Shown: positions 1-10,741 of the stretch, one piece after another
Layout: each line of letters opens with the position of its first letter
Numbering within the stretch: the first letter of the stretch is position 1
NCBI GenBank assembly: GCA_014529385.2
Contig: CM043958.1
Location: forward strand, 154,315,293-154,379,292
Direction: 5' to 3'
DNA from: Adiantum capillus-veneris
Lineage: Eukaryota; Streptophyta; Polypodiopsida; Polypodiales; Pteridaceae
Length of the DNA: 64,000 bases
Translations under genes and position numbers: made by a program
Notes under the pieces: generated by a model
What the model was told of the DNA's origin: nothing
Databases searched by the model: none
Seen by the model: the letters and a program-made list of their open reading frames with translations, nothing else

Positions 1-1
1 T

Positions 2-835
2 CGACTTGCTCTCTCACCGACCGAGCAAGCGAGCCCAGCCGCAGAGGTGGAACGCCTGCAGGCGACTTCCGCCATCTGCAAGATTCTCGGCACCATACCC
101 AACAGAGGAGAGTTGCGTGACCTTCTCCAAGCCCGCCTTCTTGCAGAGGTGGGCAAGATCTTGGACGTTCAGTTCCTCGGACGCGGCTACTACCAGATAG
201 AGTTTGAGACCTCCGAGATGGCGTCCAAGGTCGTCGCGATGAGCCCCTTGACCATCCAATCAGTTCGAGCCCACTTTCGACAATGGACACACGGTTTTGA
301 CCCAGCTTCGGATGTTCTGGCAGAGAAGGCAGACCTTCCCATCTCTATCTGCTTTCCTGGTTTGAGGAGGGAGTACCTACCACTTTTGTCTTGGATAGGC
401 TCAGAGATTGGGACTATCATGGAGACACCTCGCACGGCAGCCTCAGTAGCTACCAAGGCGGCCAACATTCCCTCAGTATGAGTTCTGGTTAGGGACACCC
501 ACACTCTCCCGAAGGTCATACCACTTCCTCTGGTGAGTGGGGGTTGGTTTCGACAGAGCATGGAGTATTCGGGCCTCCCGAATCAATGTTTCATTTGTCG
601 ACAAATGGGCCATCTTGCGAAGGCCTGTCCACGGAGGAGACCCCGATCTACACCACAGGCCCAGCCCCAGCCCACAAGGGCTGGCCAACAGCAGCAGGCA
701 AAGTCACAGAGTACGCAGGTAGAGCACCCTACTCAAGCGGAGGAGGACTGGCAGCAGGTTCGTGGTCGACGTTGGCAAGGGCCACCGCGCCAGCCTGACA
801 CTCAGAGTGGTCCTCAAGCTCCTGCCCAGCAGTAG
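2..835 (+). pseudogene. LINE-A ORF1 (nucleic-acid-binding, CCHC)
   Basis: The frame is open from the left edge, so the N-terminus is missing. Residues encoded at about 47-480 resemble the domain found in plant LINE ORF1 proteins (DUF4283-like: GRGYYQIEF, then a basic W-containing segment). A CCHC knuckle of the form CX2CX4HX4C follows at about 587-628 (CFICRQMGHLAKAC), then an Arg/Gln-rich tail ending at TAG 833-835. One in-frame TGA at 479-481 interrupts it; the context suggests a CGA codon that mutated. In L1-type elements ORF1 coats the element RNA. Family assignment is by motif only. Confidence 0.75.
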
Positions 836-1714
836 TGCGATCCCATGGGGAACCGTTTCGACCCTCTTCAACAGGACCACATCCCCCCCCCCCCCCCTCT
901 TCCGCCCCGCCCCCTCCTCCCTCTGCCTCTCCATCTCGCCCTCCCACCTTTGCGATCCCCCTCTCCCCTTCCCCCCCTGCTCCCTCACCTCCTCCCGCTT
1001 CAGTCCCGCAACCGTCCCAGGGGGTAGGACCCTCCTCGGCTACTAAGAGATATCTTGGCAACGCCTTAGCCACGAGTCGCTTGGCGAGAGAGGGACAGCC
1101 TTTCTTGCGACCCCCTCTTCTGGTACAGACATCTCCCTTTGCAACAGTTCTTTTGCAGCAGTTCCTCATGGTCTGACAAGCTTCTACATTCGTCGTTGTT
1201 GGGATTTCTTTGCCTATGACTTTACACGGTTTCTCGGCGACCCCTCACCAGACCTTGAGGCAGCCTGCTTAAGAGTTCATGTGTTTCCTTGCAGCCAGGG
1301 GGATAGAGGCCTTGGACTCAACAATTGGCTTCTCTTTTCCCCTATGCGGCAGGGACCAGCCCAAGTGGACTATAGACTCAATGTTGGAGTGGCTACAGAC
1401 AGAGGCCCTAGAGTTCTCTCATCACATGGGAGACCTAGGGGTTATAGACTTGCTCAGACTCTTTGGCCATTGGCCAAGTTTGTTGTGACACCTCCAGACG
1501 CAGCAGGATGTAGACACATTGTGGTTCACTTTTTGGCTGACACGCAGATCCCGCTATGCTATGTACACATACATGAGGACTCTTGGACAGAGGAGGTTGC
1601 TTTACGCACGGCTCGGTCTACTTGGGCTTGGGCTAGACACTCTGTGCAGTCACGCCTATCTCGAGGACGCTCGGATGCGGATTACTCCCCATCCAAGCCT
1701 GCCTCAAAGATAGC
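836..1714 (+). pseudogene. LINE-A ORF1-ORF2 linker, proline-rich then unassigned coding
   Basis: The stretch 836-1050 carries a C-run (about 885-898) and encodes a Pro/Ser-rich segment. From about 1280 to 1760 another frame is open for some 160 codons with Trp/Arg-rich content, and it overlaps the start of the endonuclease frame. It is probably the end of ORF1 or the start of ORF2 in a shifted frame. I recognise no domain. The alternative is chance openness in GC-rich sequence. Confidence 0.4.
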
Positions 1715-2512
1715 ATGGTTAGCTGTTGCGGCAGCATCAATTCTCTCTCGCTCCCCGTGAGGATCGTCTCATGGAACATACACGGATTAGGTGGACCCCA
1801 GTTTCAGTGTCAGAGGGGCCGGCTTTGTCAGGAGCTTCAGCGATGCCTTGTGGGAGGAGAGATTGACCTTCTTATGCTACAGGAGCATCATCTCTGTGAG
1901 AGCCGCATTACACGTTGTGGTGAGCTTTTGCGTGGACGATATGAGACTTTTTGGTCAGCTGCATTTGGACCTGGAGGCATCCAAGGCGGAGTATGTATGA
2001 CTATTGCGAATTCTTTGCAACAGGCCATTGTGGGCAGAGGGATTATTGTGCCAGGCGGGGGTTAGTGGATCACTATGCAGGTTCAGGGTTGTCTCGTGGG
2101 CTTCCTGAACATCTATGCACCCAATGTGGCGAGTGCACCTGCAAAGTTTTGGTCTTAGATTGTTGAGTCTCTGCCGCAGGCAGAGCAATGGTGCATAGGG
2201 GGTGACTTCAACATATTGGAGGAACCCTCTGACAGGATTGGTGGCAGCCATACTACTGCGCATGGAGTTGAGCTGGCAGCTTGGGAGAGGTTTTGTATGA
2301 CTGCGAGTTTCAGATGTGTGGCACCATTCTAGCTTTGTGAGGCCCCCAGACAACCTGGCCTTCTCTCGTTAGGACCGCAGAGTGGGAGGTGTGAATCTAT
2401 CTCGAATAGATCGCTTCTACACTAGTGATGACTTCTGTGACTTGGATGGGACAGTTGGCATTCCGGCAAGGACTTCCTATTTGGACCATGCACCAGTGAT
2501 CCTTACAGTTGG
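1715..2512 (+). pseudogene. LINE-A ORF2 endonuclease (EEP/APE-like) domain
   Basis: The frame at 1715-2065 gives RIVSWNIHGLGGP (metal-binding Asn) and LLMLQEHHL (catalytic Glu), both typical of the apurinic-like endonuclease that nicks target DNA for LINE priming. After a stop at about 2065 another frame gives FLNIYAPN and IGGDFNILEEPSDR (the GDFN motif). A third gives SRIDRFYTS and YLDHAPVILTV, the C-terminal DH signature. All motifs are in order, but at least three disruptions separate them. The next sequence is the inserted solo LTR; the reverse transcriptase resumes at about 4023. Confidence 0.8.
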
Positions 2513-2532
2513 CTGATAGGCAGAGGAGGGGA

Positions 2533-4009
2533 TGTCACCAGCGTGTGACTACTATCTATCCTTTTTGTTGATTTCTTTCTTATTATTTATTCATTTTCAC
2601 TTTTTAGAAACACCCCTCGGGAAATGTAACTGCCCTGCATTGCATAGCTAGTGTGGAACTGTTCAGAGGGAGTCCAGGCCTGAGGGCAAGAGAGCACTAA
2701 GGTTGGACAAGGACTATGGTTAGCCAAAATGGGGTCATTGACTAGCCAAAGTGGAATCCCTTGCTGCACAAGCTACATTTCAGTTCTTGGTGTAGCTGCA
2801 GTGTACAAAGGGGGTCAGATGACCTAGAAAGATACAACGGCAGCATCTCCTAAAATTTAGGGAACTGCTATTTTGGGACTTGAAAATGTGTTCGTGTAAT
2901 TACCTTCGGTATGACTAGGGAACATTTTACAACTCTGCCGCGAGTCAACTGGGCAACCGGTCAAGATATTTTTAAGCGGCGAACCCGAAATGGGAAAATG
3001 CTTGTAAATGCGCCAAGTGTCATTTTCTCATGGACTTTCCTCATGCAGAAAAATGGGCGCTGATTTTTAAGCTGGGAGAGGCCTTCACTTGCATTCTGTC
3101 ATCACAGGTTAAGAGCTATGGAGTGCTTCCTTTCCCTCTTATGTACAATGCGGTGCCAAGAGTGATGCCCTGCACGCTATGCACTACTCTCTCTCTCCCC
3201 TATGGCAATATGTTATGCCCCTCTAGTGGGCTATTCAATTGACCAATGTACACTTGTGTGAGTTCATGCGCGATTGCCGAGGCAAGAGTCTCTTGCACAG
3301 GTACTGGATTAGCTAGCGGCTAATCCCCCGTAGGTACAGGTGATTCGGAGAGGTTTCACGTGCGAAATCTCGTCCGATTCAAAGGGCAAGTAGCCCTACA
3401 GGTGCGGGAGCTCGAGGACTTGCTACGGATGCGACCGGCACGCAAAACAGAGCCCGAAACAGTGAATTACAGCCTGCTGTGTATTTTTGCAGGTTTAGGG
3501 TTTTGCCCCTAAACGGACCCTAATACCCCCAGGAGATTCGGGGACGCGAGGGGACCGCTGTACAGATGATCTCGCGCATTTTCGGAGCAGAAAACAGAGA
3601 ATTCAGCGTGCTGCAGATTCTCGCCAGGTTTTGTAAAGTGTCCGAATGCGGCAGGAAAGTCATCCAATGCGTGGGGATACTGACTGTGAAGGGTCCTAGT
3701 ACAGTTATGCTGCCGAAATGGGGCCAGAACAGTTGAAATTCAGCCAAGACTGTGCGAGGCAGCTTCTAGGGAACCACAGCTTTTATTCCCTCTTTTGAAG
3801 AATAAAGAAATACCGAAAGGGGCGCCTATTTAGGGGCCAATCTGGTGTCGGTCTTCTCATACGGGTGCAGTCTAGCAACCTGTATCCCTTTCCCCTCTTG
3901 TTGTGTCTTGAAAGTACAGGTAAAGTGGGCGACAAATTAAATGGGAGAAAGCAAATAAGGTTTAAGTCTAAGGTCTACCGCCCTTTTTGGATTAAACAAG
4001 CCGGTTACA
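2533..4009 (+). mobile_element. Solo LTR of the element-B family, inserted in LINE-A
   Basis: The sequence starts TGTCACCAGCGTGTGAC and ends CCGGTTACA. It matches the LTR of element B (51201-52678 and 58407-59884, 1478 bp) along its length with scattered differences; here it is 1477 bp. The 5 bases before it (2528-2532, GGGGA) recur at 4018-4022, a target duplication. The LINE coding sequence resumes right after. The conserved block lies at 3801-3840 and includes the AATAAA-like signal. No internal region remains. Confidence 0.9.
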
Positions 4010-4017
4010 TGGTTCGA
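4010..4017 (+). other. Eight-base primer-site-like residue between solo LTR and TSD
   Basis: TGGTTCGA lies between the LTR terminus CA (4009) and the target-site copy GGGGA (4018-4022). The primer-binding sites of elements A and B directly abut their LTRs and start TGGTTCCATCGACGGG, so the first six bases agree. This suggests that part of a primer-site copy was integrated with the LTR. It could also be post-insertion mutation. Confidence 0.5.
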
Positions 4018-4022
4018 GGGGA

Positions 4023-6060
4023 AGCACGATGCTATGTATCCCTAAGAGGGTCTTGCTGGACTCAGCGCTCAGAGAGCGAGTGGAGGCTCTTTGGGGAGAG
4101 AGCTTCGACATGCAGGATTCTCCTGCTGACAGAGTGGCCTCAGGACTTGCTAAGCTCAGTCAATTCTTTCTCTTGGAGTCTTCGGCTCGCCTGGCTACAG
4201 CGAGAGAGGAAGAGCAGCGTCTCCGACGGGGGGTCGCTTCCTTGCAGAGGATGTAGGAGCAGCATCCAGACAGTCCTTGGTTGGAGGAGCAGTTACAACA
4301 GGTTGAGCAAATACAACACGCTCGCCAGGAGCTCGTCAGCACAGAGGAGAGGCGCCATGAGTTTGCTTTCCATCGACAGGCATCTCAATGGACCCAAGTG
4401 GGTGACAGAGTGACAGGCGCTTTCTTTGAGGCAGTGGGACCCCGGCATACGCATGCCAAGGTCAGCCAGTTGAGGAGGCCCAACGGGTCAGTTACTTTAG
4501 AGCCACAGGACATGCGTGCAATTGCTACTGACTTCTACCGTGATCTACTCTCTGTGCAGAGTCTCAGTCAGAGCGTCAGGATGCATACAGAGAGCAGGTG
4601 TGGGCAAAGATGCCTTGTCTTGTGACTGAGGAGATGCGCCAGAGGCTTGAACTGCCTATTCAGCTAGAGGAGCTTCACACGGCTCTTACAACGCTCCCCC
4701 ATGGTAGCTGTCCAGGTGAGGATGGCTTCACTCCCAGCTTTTTCTTGGAGTACTGGGACTTACTTGGCACAGATCTCTGCAGTACTTTTCAGTTCATCCT
4801 GCACACAGGAGAGATGCCTGACAGCATGAGTGAGTGCCTGATCTACCTCATTCCAAAGGAGGGTGGCTCCTTGAATAAGATTCAACAGTGGCGCCCATCA
4901 CCATCCTCAACTCAGCCTACAAAATTATTACCACGGCTCTGAGTTTGAGGATTCAGCCACTTCTAGAGAGCATTATACATGAGACATAGACAGGTTCTGT
5001 CAAGGAGCGTAGTATCCTTGACAACATCTTTACTTTTTGGGAGGCTTTTGCCCTCGCACGGCTCCGTGGTGAGGATCTGGTGATTCTTCTTCTCGATTTT
5101 GAGAAGGCCTACGACAGAGTTGAGTGGGACTTTTTGGAGGGCACTCTGTGCAGGATGGGCTTCTCAGATGCTTGGATCAGAGGGGTGTCAGCTTTGTACA
5201 CACGGGCACATAGTCAGGTACTTTTGTGAGGAGGTAGAGGTGATTGTTTCATGCTCACACGTTCCGTCAGACAGGGCTGCCTTCTTGCCCCCTTCTTCTT
5301 TCTGTTCTATGCTAAGGCGATGAGCAGGTTTTTGATTTCACAATAGGTTGCTTTACGTGGCTTAGTGCTCCCTAGTTGGGAAGATGAGCTATTGGACGCT
5401 GAGTTTGCAGACTACTCAACCTTGTACTTGGATGGCCAAGAGGCCAACCTTCACAAGTGTGAGCAGGCTCTCGAGACCTTTTGTTGTGCATCAGGCGCAC
5501 TGATCAACTGGATAAAGACAGTGGCTTTCTCGGTTGGTAGTGCTCCTGCGCCCGATTGGATGCCAGGTGAGGGTTTTAGGTGGATTCCCCAAGGGACTGC
5601 AGTTCGGTACTTGGGTTGTCAGGTTGGTTTGGACTTGTCTCCCGAGCAGCAGATTGCTCCCCTCCTCCTGTCTATCAGGAGGACGTTGTTACATTGGAGC
5701 TCCACACAACTTTCTCTGGCAGGCAGAGTTGTAATGGCCAACCACGTGTTGTTGGCTACTATGTGGTGCATCACTTCTTGTTGGATCTTTTCGAGTTCGT
5801 GTATCAGCCAGGTAGAGAGGCTGATCAAGAACTTCCTTTGGTCAAGGCGTGACTCAGATACCCCGGGCCATAGTGGCATGGCAAGTCATCATTCTTCCTT
5901 GTTCTCAGGGAGGATTGGGGATCATAGACCCAACACAACAGAGCAACGCCCTTCTTGGGAAGTTTATAGTCAGAGGACTTCTTCCAGGAGACGAGCCCTG
6001 GAAGGAGTTCTTGCTTCAGCGGCTTAGTACTAGGGTGCCTCAAGCTCGCTAGAGGCCCCT
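4023..6060 (+). pseudogene. LINE-A ORF2 reverse transcriptase
   Basis: After a basic, Glu-rich linker (about 4029-4630) the RT fingers appear: YLIPKEGG at about 4840-4860, then after a frame slip near 4895 ITILNSAYKI. The palm motif LLLDFEKAYDRVEWDFL follows at about 5090-5140 and RQGCLLAPFFF at 5270-5300. The second catalytic motif at 5404-5415 reads FADY instead of F/YADD, so an essential Asp is lost. The thumb (QLSLAGRVVMANHVL at about 5705-5750, ending NFLWS) is recognisable. Stops and frameshifts are numerous. Non-functional. Confidence 0.85.
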
Positions 6061-7695
6061 TGCGACCCTCGACTAGATGGATTTTCACAAAGATGCGCAA
6101 AATTGGCTTGAGTAGGAGACTGGAAGACCGCTTCGCTGTGAATCTGCTCCGATCTTGGGAGCAACTCCGGAGAGGCCTAGAGCAGCGTTAGCCTACTTGT
6201 ACGGAGGAGCGCTTGAGACGGCCCCTTGTTTGGAACCCCATGGTTAGCACTCAGAGAGGCCACTTGGTTGGTACTCGGCCTCATGTTTCCTGGGGTCCCA
6301 TGGCAGAGGGTCCAGCACGCACTTCAGGTGACTGGCTACAGTTTTGACGCTTGTCAAAGGAGCTTCAGGGCATTCAGCTACAAGGCATGAGAGGGGTGAA
6401 GAGCATGTGTCACGACATCTCTGAGGCATTACCAGCTGAGTGGCTCACACCTCTCGAGTCAGGAGCGCCCAGATGGATGAGGGCCTTCACACGACTGGAG
6501 GTTCTCATCTCAATTCAGGCTTGCTCCGAGACTATATACCCTCCCTGTTTTTCAAGCTACAAGGTGAGGGAGCTTACACGGAGTTGCAGTAGAGGCCCCA
6601 CAAGTGGCAGAGTGCTGTTTTCAGAGGATCCGTGTGGTGGGCATCTGTGGGAGGACTTGTGTCATAGATCCAAACCCAATAGCGCTTCAGACTGGCCACT
6701 GGAGACTGTGGGCTTGGGAGAGCTATCCACTGGCACGAGTACAGTGGGATCCTGGAGAGTGGCTTTGGAGGGAACCTTTCTCCTAAGCAGATTATCCAGG
6801 TGTCCCTTTCTTTCAGTACACTATTCGATTGGGACGTCACATACTGGTAGCACAGAGAGAGGCTCGTCCTGCTGCAGCACCTCATTGGCAGCAGGAGGGT
6901 CTCACAGCTGAGTTCTTGACAGTTTTTTGGGAGAGGTTGTGGGACTCCAGATAGCCGAGGCGAGTCACTTTGTTCTAGTGGCTGGTTGCACACCGAGCTA
7001 CAGCAGTTGGGAGCTGGCTTGTACATAGTGGTCTCTCAGCCGCATGTGCAACTTGTAACCATCTTGTGGAGAGTCAGTGTCACTGTCTACGAGACTGTCC
7101 TTTCGCACAGCTGATGTGGCTTCATGTTCTTCGGCTGATGCCGACTCTTTCTACAACTCGGCAGTACACTTGGGGGGCAGCTGCTTGGTCCACTCTCACG
7201 GGCCCGGCACTTAAGTTTGAGCTATCCTCCACCAGCAGGATGATAGTGATGCAGGGTGGTCGTCCTACACTCCAGCCTGCTACAGAGGTTCCTTCACAAG
7301 AGTGGTGCAGAGAGAGAGGAGTGTTGGGAGCTCATCAGCGGCCTGATACTCTGGTTCATCTGGCGGGCCCGCTGCTTCCGCATCTTCGAGGCTCGCCCTG
7401 AACCACCTGCAGAGACTGTTCGGGATCTTTGGCTTGAGCTGATCCATACTCTCAGAGGACAATTCGAGAGACTCCAGGGCAGCTCCGACCGCATGCGGGA
7501 GCGCAGAGAGGCTTTCCTTCGACTCTGGCATCCTGGACCTTTTTTCACCATGGTCCAGGGTCCTCAGATGGCACTACCGTCCACCTATGTGGCTTTTCCC
7601 TCCTCCCATCTTGATTTAGCCTCATTGTACATATGCTGTTTTTTTTCATTGGGAGAGTCTCCCCATCATGATTGTTGTAGCCCTCTCTTGTAGAG
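6061..7695 (+). pseudogene. LINE-A ORF2 C-terminal region with CCHC finger
   Basis: Most of 6061-7040 is broken coding sequence without a clear motif. At 7045-7098 one frame encodes C-X2-C-X8-H-X4-C (CATC...HCLRDC), the zf-RVT-type finger of plant LINEs, followed by PFAQLMWLHVLRL. The frame 7256-7693 gives LILWFIWRARCFRIFE and a basic helix, as in plant LINE ORF2 C-termini. The finger spacing equals that of LINE-B and LINE-C. No PIP-box-like motif was found here, unlike in those two. Confidence 0.7.
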
Positions 7696-7752
7696 GTGGT
7701 TGTAGCCCTAGGGGCAGTTTCATTAACTAATAGAAGGATCTTTTTTAAAGTC

Positions 7753-8419
7753 TGTCACAAACTGCTGATGTGTCAAGCCCTGAAGAATGGAGCCAACTTG
7801 CAGATCAAGGCCGAGGGGCCTAAACCCTAAGAAGAACAAGCAACAGCAGAAGAAGAAGTCCTACCAACTTATGGGACCCCGTCCAATGGGGCCCAGGAGA
7901 CATAAAGGAATTAAAATAACGTTGGACCCTCACACACACAGCGTAGAATCTAATGACGTGGTAGCTATACGGAAAACCCTGATTTTGCGTTGACATGATG
8001 ATGTGGCAGACTGTAGGGATTTCCATTTTCTGACGGCTGACCTGGCAGTTGTACGGATTTCCGTGATTTACGTTGGCTTTGGGCATTGCTTTTGGACCAG
8101 ATGCTTTTGAGTTTGAAGGCTTTTCATGTAAAATTGCTTTTGGGGCCTATGGCCTTTAAATATGAGGCCATGGACTCATTCTCTGGCATACTTCCTGGAG
8201 AAGGTGCAGAGTCTGGAGTACCGGCTTGTTCTGAGTTGATGCAATATAAAGAAATACTGAAAGGGGCGCCAAGGTTTGGGGCCAATACTCTTTGGGGTGG
8301 AATTCCGCCACTTCGTGTCACGTGTGTTGTCTCTCTCTCTCAATTCAGTTGTTATTGAAGTGCTCACAGTCTGTTGAGTCTGTTCTTTTCTATTGGCACG
8401 TGGTGCCCGTCTTGTGACG
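7753..8419 (+). repeat. Element G 5' LTR
   Basis: This 667-bp LTR carries the conserved block at 8243-8285 (AATATAAAGAAATACTGAAA, then GGGGCGCC). A short CT run follows in the presumed R/U5 part (about 8330-8342). The U3 part has repeated motifs of the kind TGACGTGGTA / TGACATGATGATGTGGCA beside TATACGGA or TGTACGGA. The end reads CTTGTGACG where the 3' LTR has CTTGTGACA, probably a mutated terminal base. Confidence 0.9.
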
Positions 8420-8431
8420 TGGTATCAGAGC
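8420..8431 (+). promoter_or_regulatory. Primer-binding site, initiator-Met tRNA type
   Basis: TGGTATCAGAGC directly follows the 5' LTR of G. This is the classic plant retrotransposon site complementary to the 3' end of initiator methionine tRNA. Confidence 0.9.
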
Positions 8432-8665
8432 ATCACGCGTGTGCTTTTCTCAAAGCGTACTGGTCCTACCAAAGAGGAGACAGAGGAAGACGGCACTTTC
8501 ACAGTCTATTGGAATCTTATTTGGAGTATATTCGGTTCCCAACCCTGGACTTATTAGCGACTCCCACTTTTACTTCATTGCACATCGGGCGCGCTCCCGT
8601 CTTCACTGCTCCTGTCTTACAGGGCATAAGCCAAAAAGATCACTTTCAAGAGAAGGATCCAAGAT

Positions 8666-9118
8666 TTGTTACGAGTCACTGTTTTTCTCAAAAACAGTGC
8701 CATGCAGATGGCGATGTCTATAGCTACCAAGCCGCACACTCCAGGGACTTGGCAAGCTTTTAAGAAAAATTTTGCCCGAATTTATATGGTTTCTGACATC
8801 TTCCTTCGGTGCAACTTCTGGCAGAGGGGGGGTATCTTGAATGCTTGCCGTGGAAACCCTAGTTGATTATAACTTGAAATTTCTCGACATCTCTCAATAG
8901 ATGTCTCTTCACGAGTTGATGACCTTGGAGGTCCGATGTGACTGCTATGTCTTGGGACTACCATCACCGCCACCACAGGAACACTATCTCTCCAAGAGCT
9001 TATGGACCATGGTACGGTCAGCTTATGGAAGGAACCTAGCCCTAATTTTTGGTGCAAGTTTCAGGATGGAAAGTCAGTGGACTTTACGAGCTCGATTGAT
9101 GTCCAGATTGCTTTTTAA
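8666..9118 (+). pseudogene. Element G gag fragment and C-terminal-like frame
   Basis: From about 8666 to 8866 the frame gives RVTVFLKNSAMQMAMSIA and TWQAFKKNFARIYM, which match the pattern of the retrotransposon gag core (FL...A..W...F...F...Y). It breaks near 8830. A second frame ending at TAA 9116-9118 encodes LQELMDHGTVSLWKEPSPNF and CKFQDGKSVDFTSSIDVQIAF. The same sequence is preserved in element F (about 31921-31985, minus), so it was probably the end of a real ORF. Between the two lies a deletion that removed pol. Confidence 0.55.
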
Positions 9119-9893
9119 GTTTGAAATCTTGTTTGAGAATTGGTTTGGTGATCCTGTTTGAAATTTTTTTGAAATGGATGGTATCGGTTTTAAACCTGTC
9201 TTGGTGCCACTGTCGATTTGAAATGTTTGCCTCTAGTTTTGATAGTGGTTTCATTGATTGGTGATTTTACTCCCAGATGGAGTAGTGAGAAATGCTGTTT
9301 TGGTATTGTTTGAACCTCGAAACGACGTAGACTCGATGTTTGGGGAGCGTTTCGTTGTATGCTAGAAAACCTCCAAACGACGCAAACAAGATGTCTGGGG
9401 AGCGTTTGGTTGTATGCTTGTAAAATAATTGTTGTTGTTACTCCCGGCCCGGACTTGGATGGTTATGCGGGAGGAGTATTAAGAAGTCTGAACGGGCATA
9501 TCTATCTCTGGGAAGGTCCCATAAGCGATGTATAAAGGAGACTGATCTGGTGTCCAATCATGATAAGTGCAATAATTCCCAAGCTCCACAGGGTCTCCTC
9601 ACTTGAAGATATGTACAATAGTAGATAAAATCCAAGTATCAGGCACGCCCTCACACATGGCACATTTGAACATCACTGCTAGAAGCTCTACGAGCAGATC
9701 GCTGGCATGTATAAATGCTCAGCCACTACGCCATCATGATTGTATGATCTCCTAGTCCTCGTCCTATAAATGGCCTTCTTCACCATCGCAGCAATGAAAA
9801 AAGCTCGTGTGTGGGCATGGCTTGGGGGGGTCGGGAAGAGGCGTATTAATATGCTGTAATCGCGGACGATTACTTTCTTTCAAGAAGGGGGGA
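9119..9893 (+). other. Element G 3' untranslated region
   Basis: Non-coding, T-rich sequence up to the purine tract before the 3' LTR. It contains two imperfect tandem units of about 55 bp (9311-9362 and 9367-9420) built on 'cgaaacgacg...ggggagcgtttcgttgtatgct'. A 'cggcccggacttggatggtta' segment near 9445 is repeated three times in element F. No gene seen. Confidence 0.6.
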
Positions 9894-10532
9894 TGTCACA
9901 AACTGTTGACGTGTCAAGCCCTGAAGAATGGAGCCAACTTGCAGAGCACGGCCGAGGGGCCTAAATCCTAAGAAGAACAAGCAACAGCAGAAGAAGAAGT
10001 CCTACCAACTTATGGGACCCCGTTCAATGGGGCCCAAGTGACATAAAGGAATTAAAATTAAGTTGGACCTCACACACACAGCGTAGAATCTGATGACGTG
10101 GTAGCTGTACGGAAAACCCTGATTTTGCATTGACATGATGACACGGCAGACTATACAGATTTCCGCATTTTACGTTGACTGCTGACATGGCAATTGTACG
10201 GATTTCCATGATTTACGCTGACAGCTTTTGGGCATTGCTTTTGGACCAAATCCTTTTGAGTTTGAAGGCTTTTCATGTAAAATTGCTTTTGGGGCCTATG
10301 ACCTTTAAATATGAGGCCATGGGCTCATTCTCTGGCATGCTTCTTGGAGAAGGTGTAGAGTCTAGAGTACCGGCTTGTACTCAGTTGATGCAATATAAAG
10401 AAATACCGAAAGGGACGCCAAGGTTTGGGGCCAATACTCTCTGAGGTGGAATTCGGCCAGTCCGTGTCGCGTGTTGTCTCTCTCTCTCAATTCTGTTCTT
10501 TTCTATTGACACGTGGTGCCTGTCTTGTGACA
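9894..10532 (+). repeat. Element G 3' LTR
   Basis: A 639-bp direct repeat of 7753-8419, with small indels and substitutions. The conserved block lies at 10392-10434. It is bounded on the right by target duplication AAGTC. Confidence 0.9.
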
Positions 10533-10540
10533 AAGTCTGT

Positions 10541-10694
10541 AACATAGCCTTCATTAATGCGGGCCATCGGCCGTTTCACACTGGCCATACAATGTCCAAC
10601 CATTTCTGACTTCAAAAAGAGGGTCCCAAAAATTAATAAAAATCAAGGAAAAGAAACCAACAACTACAGTTGTGGTTGTCACAGCCTCGTGACA
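10541..10694 (-). repeat. LTR fragment related to the 34717-36195 solo LTR
   Basis: The segment with 'cactggccatacaatgtcc', 'ttcaaaaagagggtc' and 'gaaaccaacaac' matches the right end of the solo LTR at about 36040-36195. It ends in the same way (TCGTGACA at 10687-10694). Only the U3 end of an LTR on the minus strand is left; it abuts gag sequence of element H'. Confidence 0.6.
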
Positions 10695-10741
10695 GAAGAC
10701 TTTGGTATGTATTCCGGCTTTTGGCATATCCAACGGACAAG

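Larger units (their letters stand above)
1..7752 (+). mobile_element. LINE-A: decayed L1-type non-LTR retrotransposon
   Basis: A plant L1-like element reading left to right: ORF1 with a CCHC knuckle, an endonuclease, a reverse transcriptase and a C-terminal CCHC finger. The 5' end lies outside the window. The coding parts need many frame changes and contain stops, so the copy is dead. It is interrupted by a solo LTR (2533-4017). Element G was inserted at its 3' edge, where the sequence around 7700-7752 (repeated 'tagccctag', then a T-rich run) looks like a LINE 3' UTR. No poly(A) tail or LINE target duplication could be defined, so the 3' boundary is approximate. Confidence 0.85.
7753..10532 (+). 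mobile_element. Element G: short non-autonomous gypsy deletion derivative
   Basis: Two direct LTRs (7753-8419 and 9894-10532) start TGTCACAAACTG and end CTTGTGAC(A/G). The flanks 7748-7752 and 10533-10537 are both AAGTC, the target duplication. A primer site follows the left LTR and a purine tract (CAAGAAGGGGGGA) precedes the right one. The interior is only about 1.47 kb. It holds a gag fragment and a short C-terminal-like frame but no protease, RT or integrase. A related, longer copy is element F (30424-32693, minus), which still has RT. Confidence 0.92.

Noticed and set aside
704-1169. Antisense ORFs rich in Gly/Glu opposite the LINE-A proline-rich region.
   Set aside because: Shadow of the C-run and GC-rich sense sequence; no recognisable domain.
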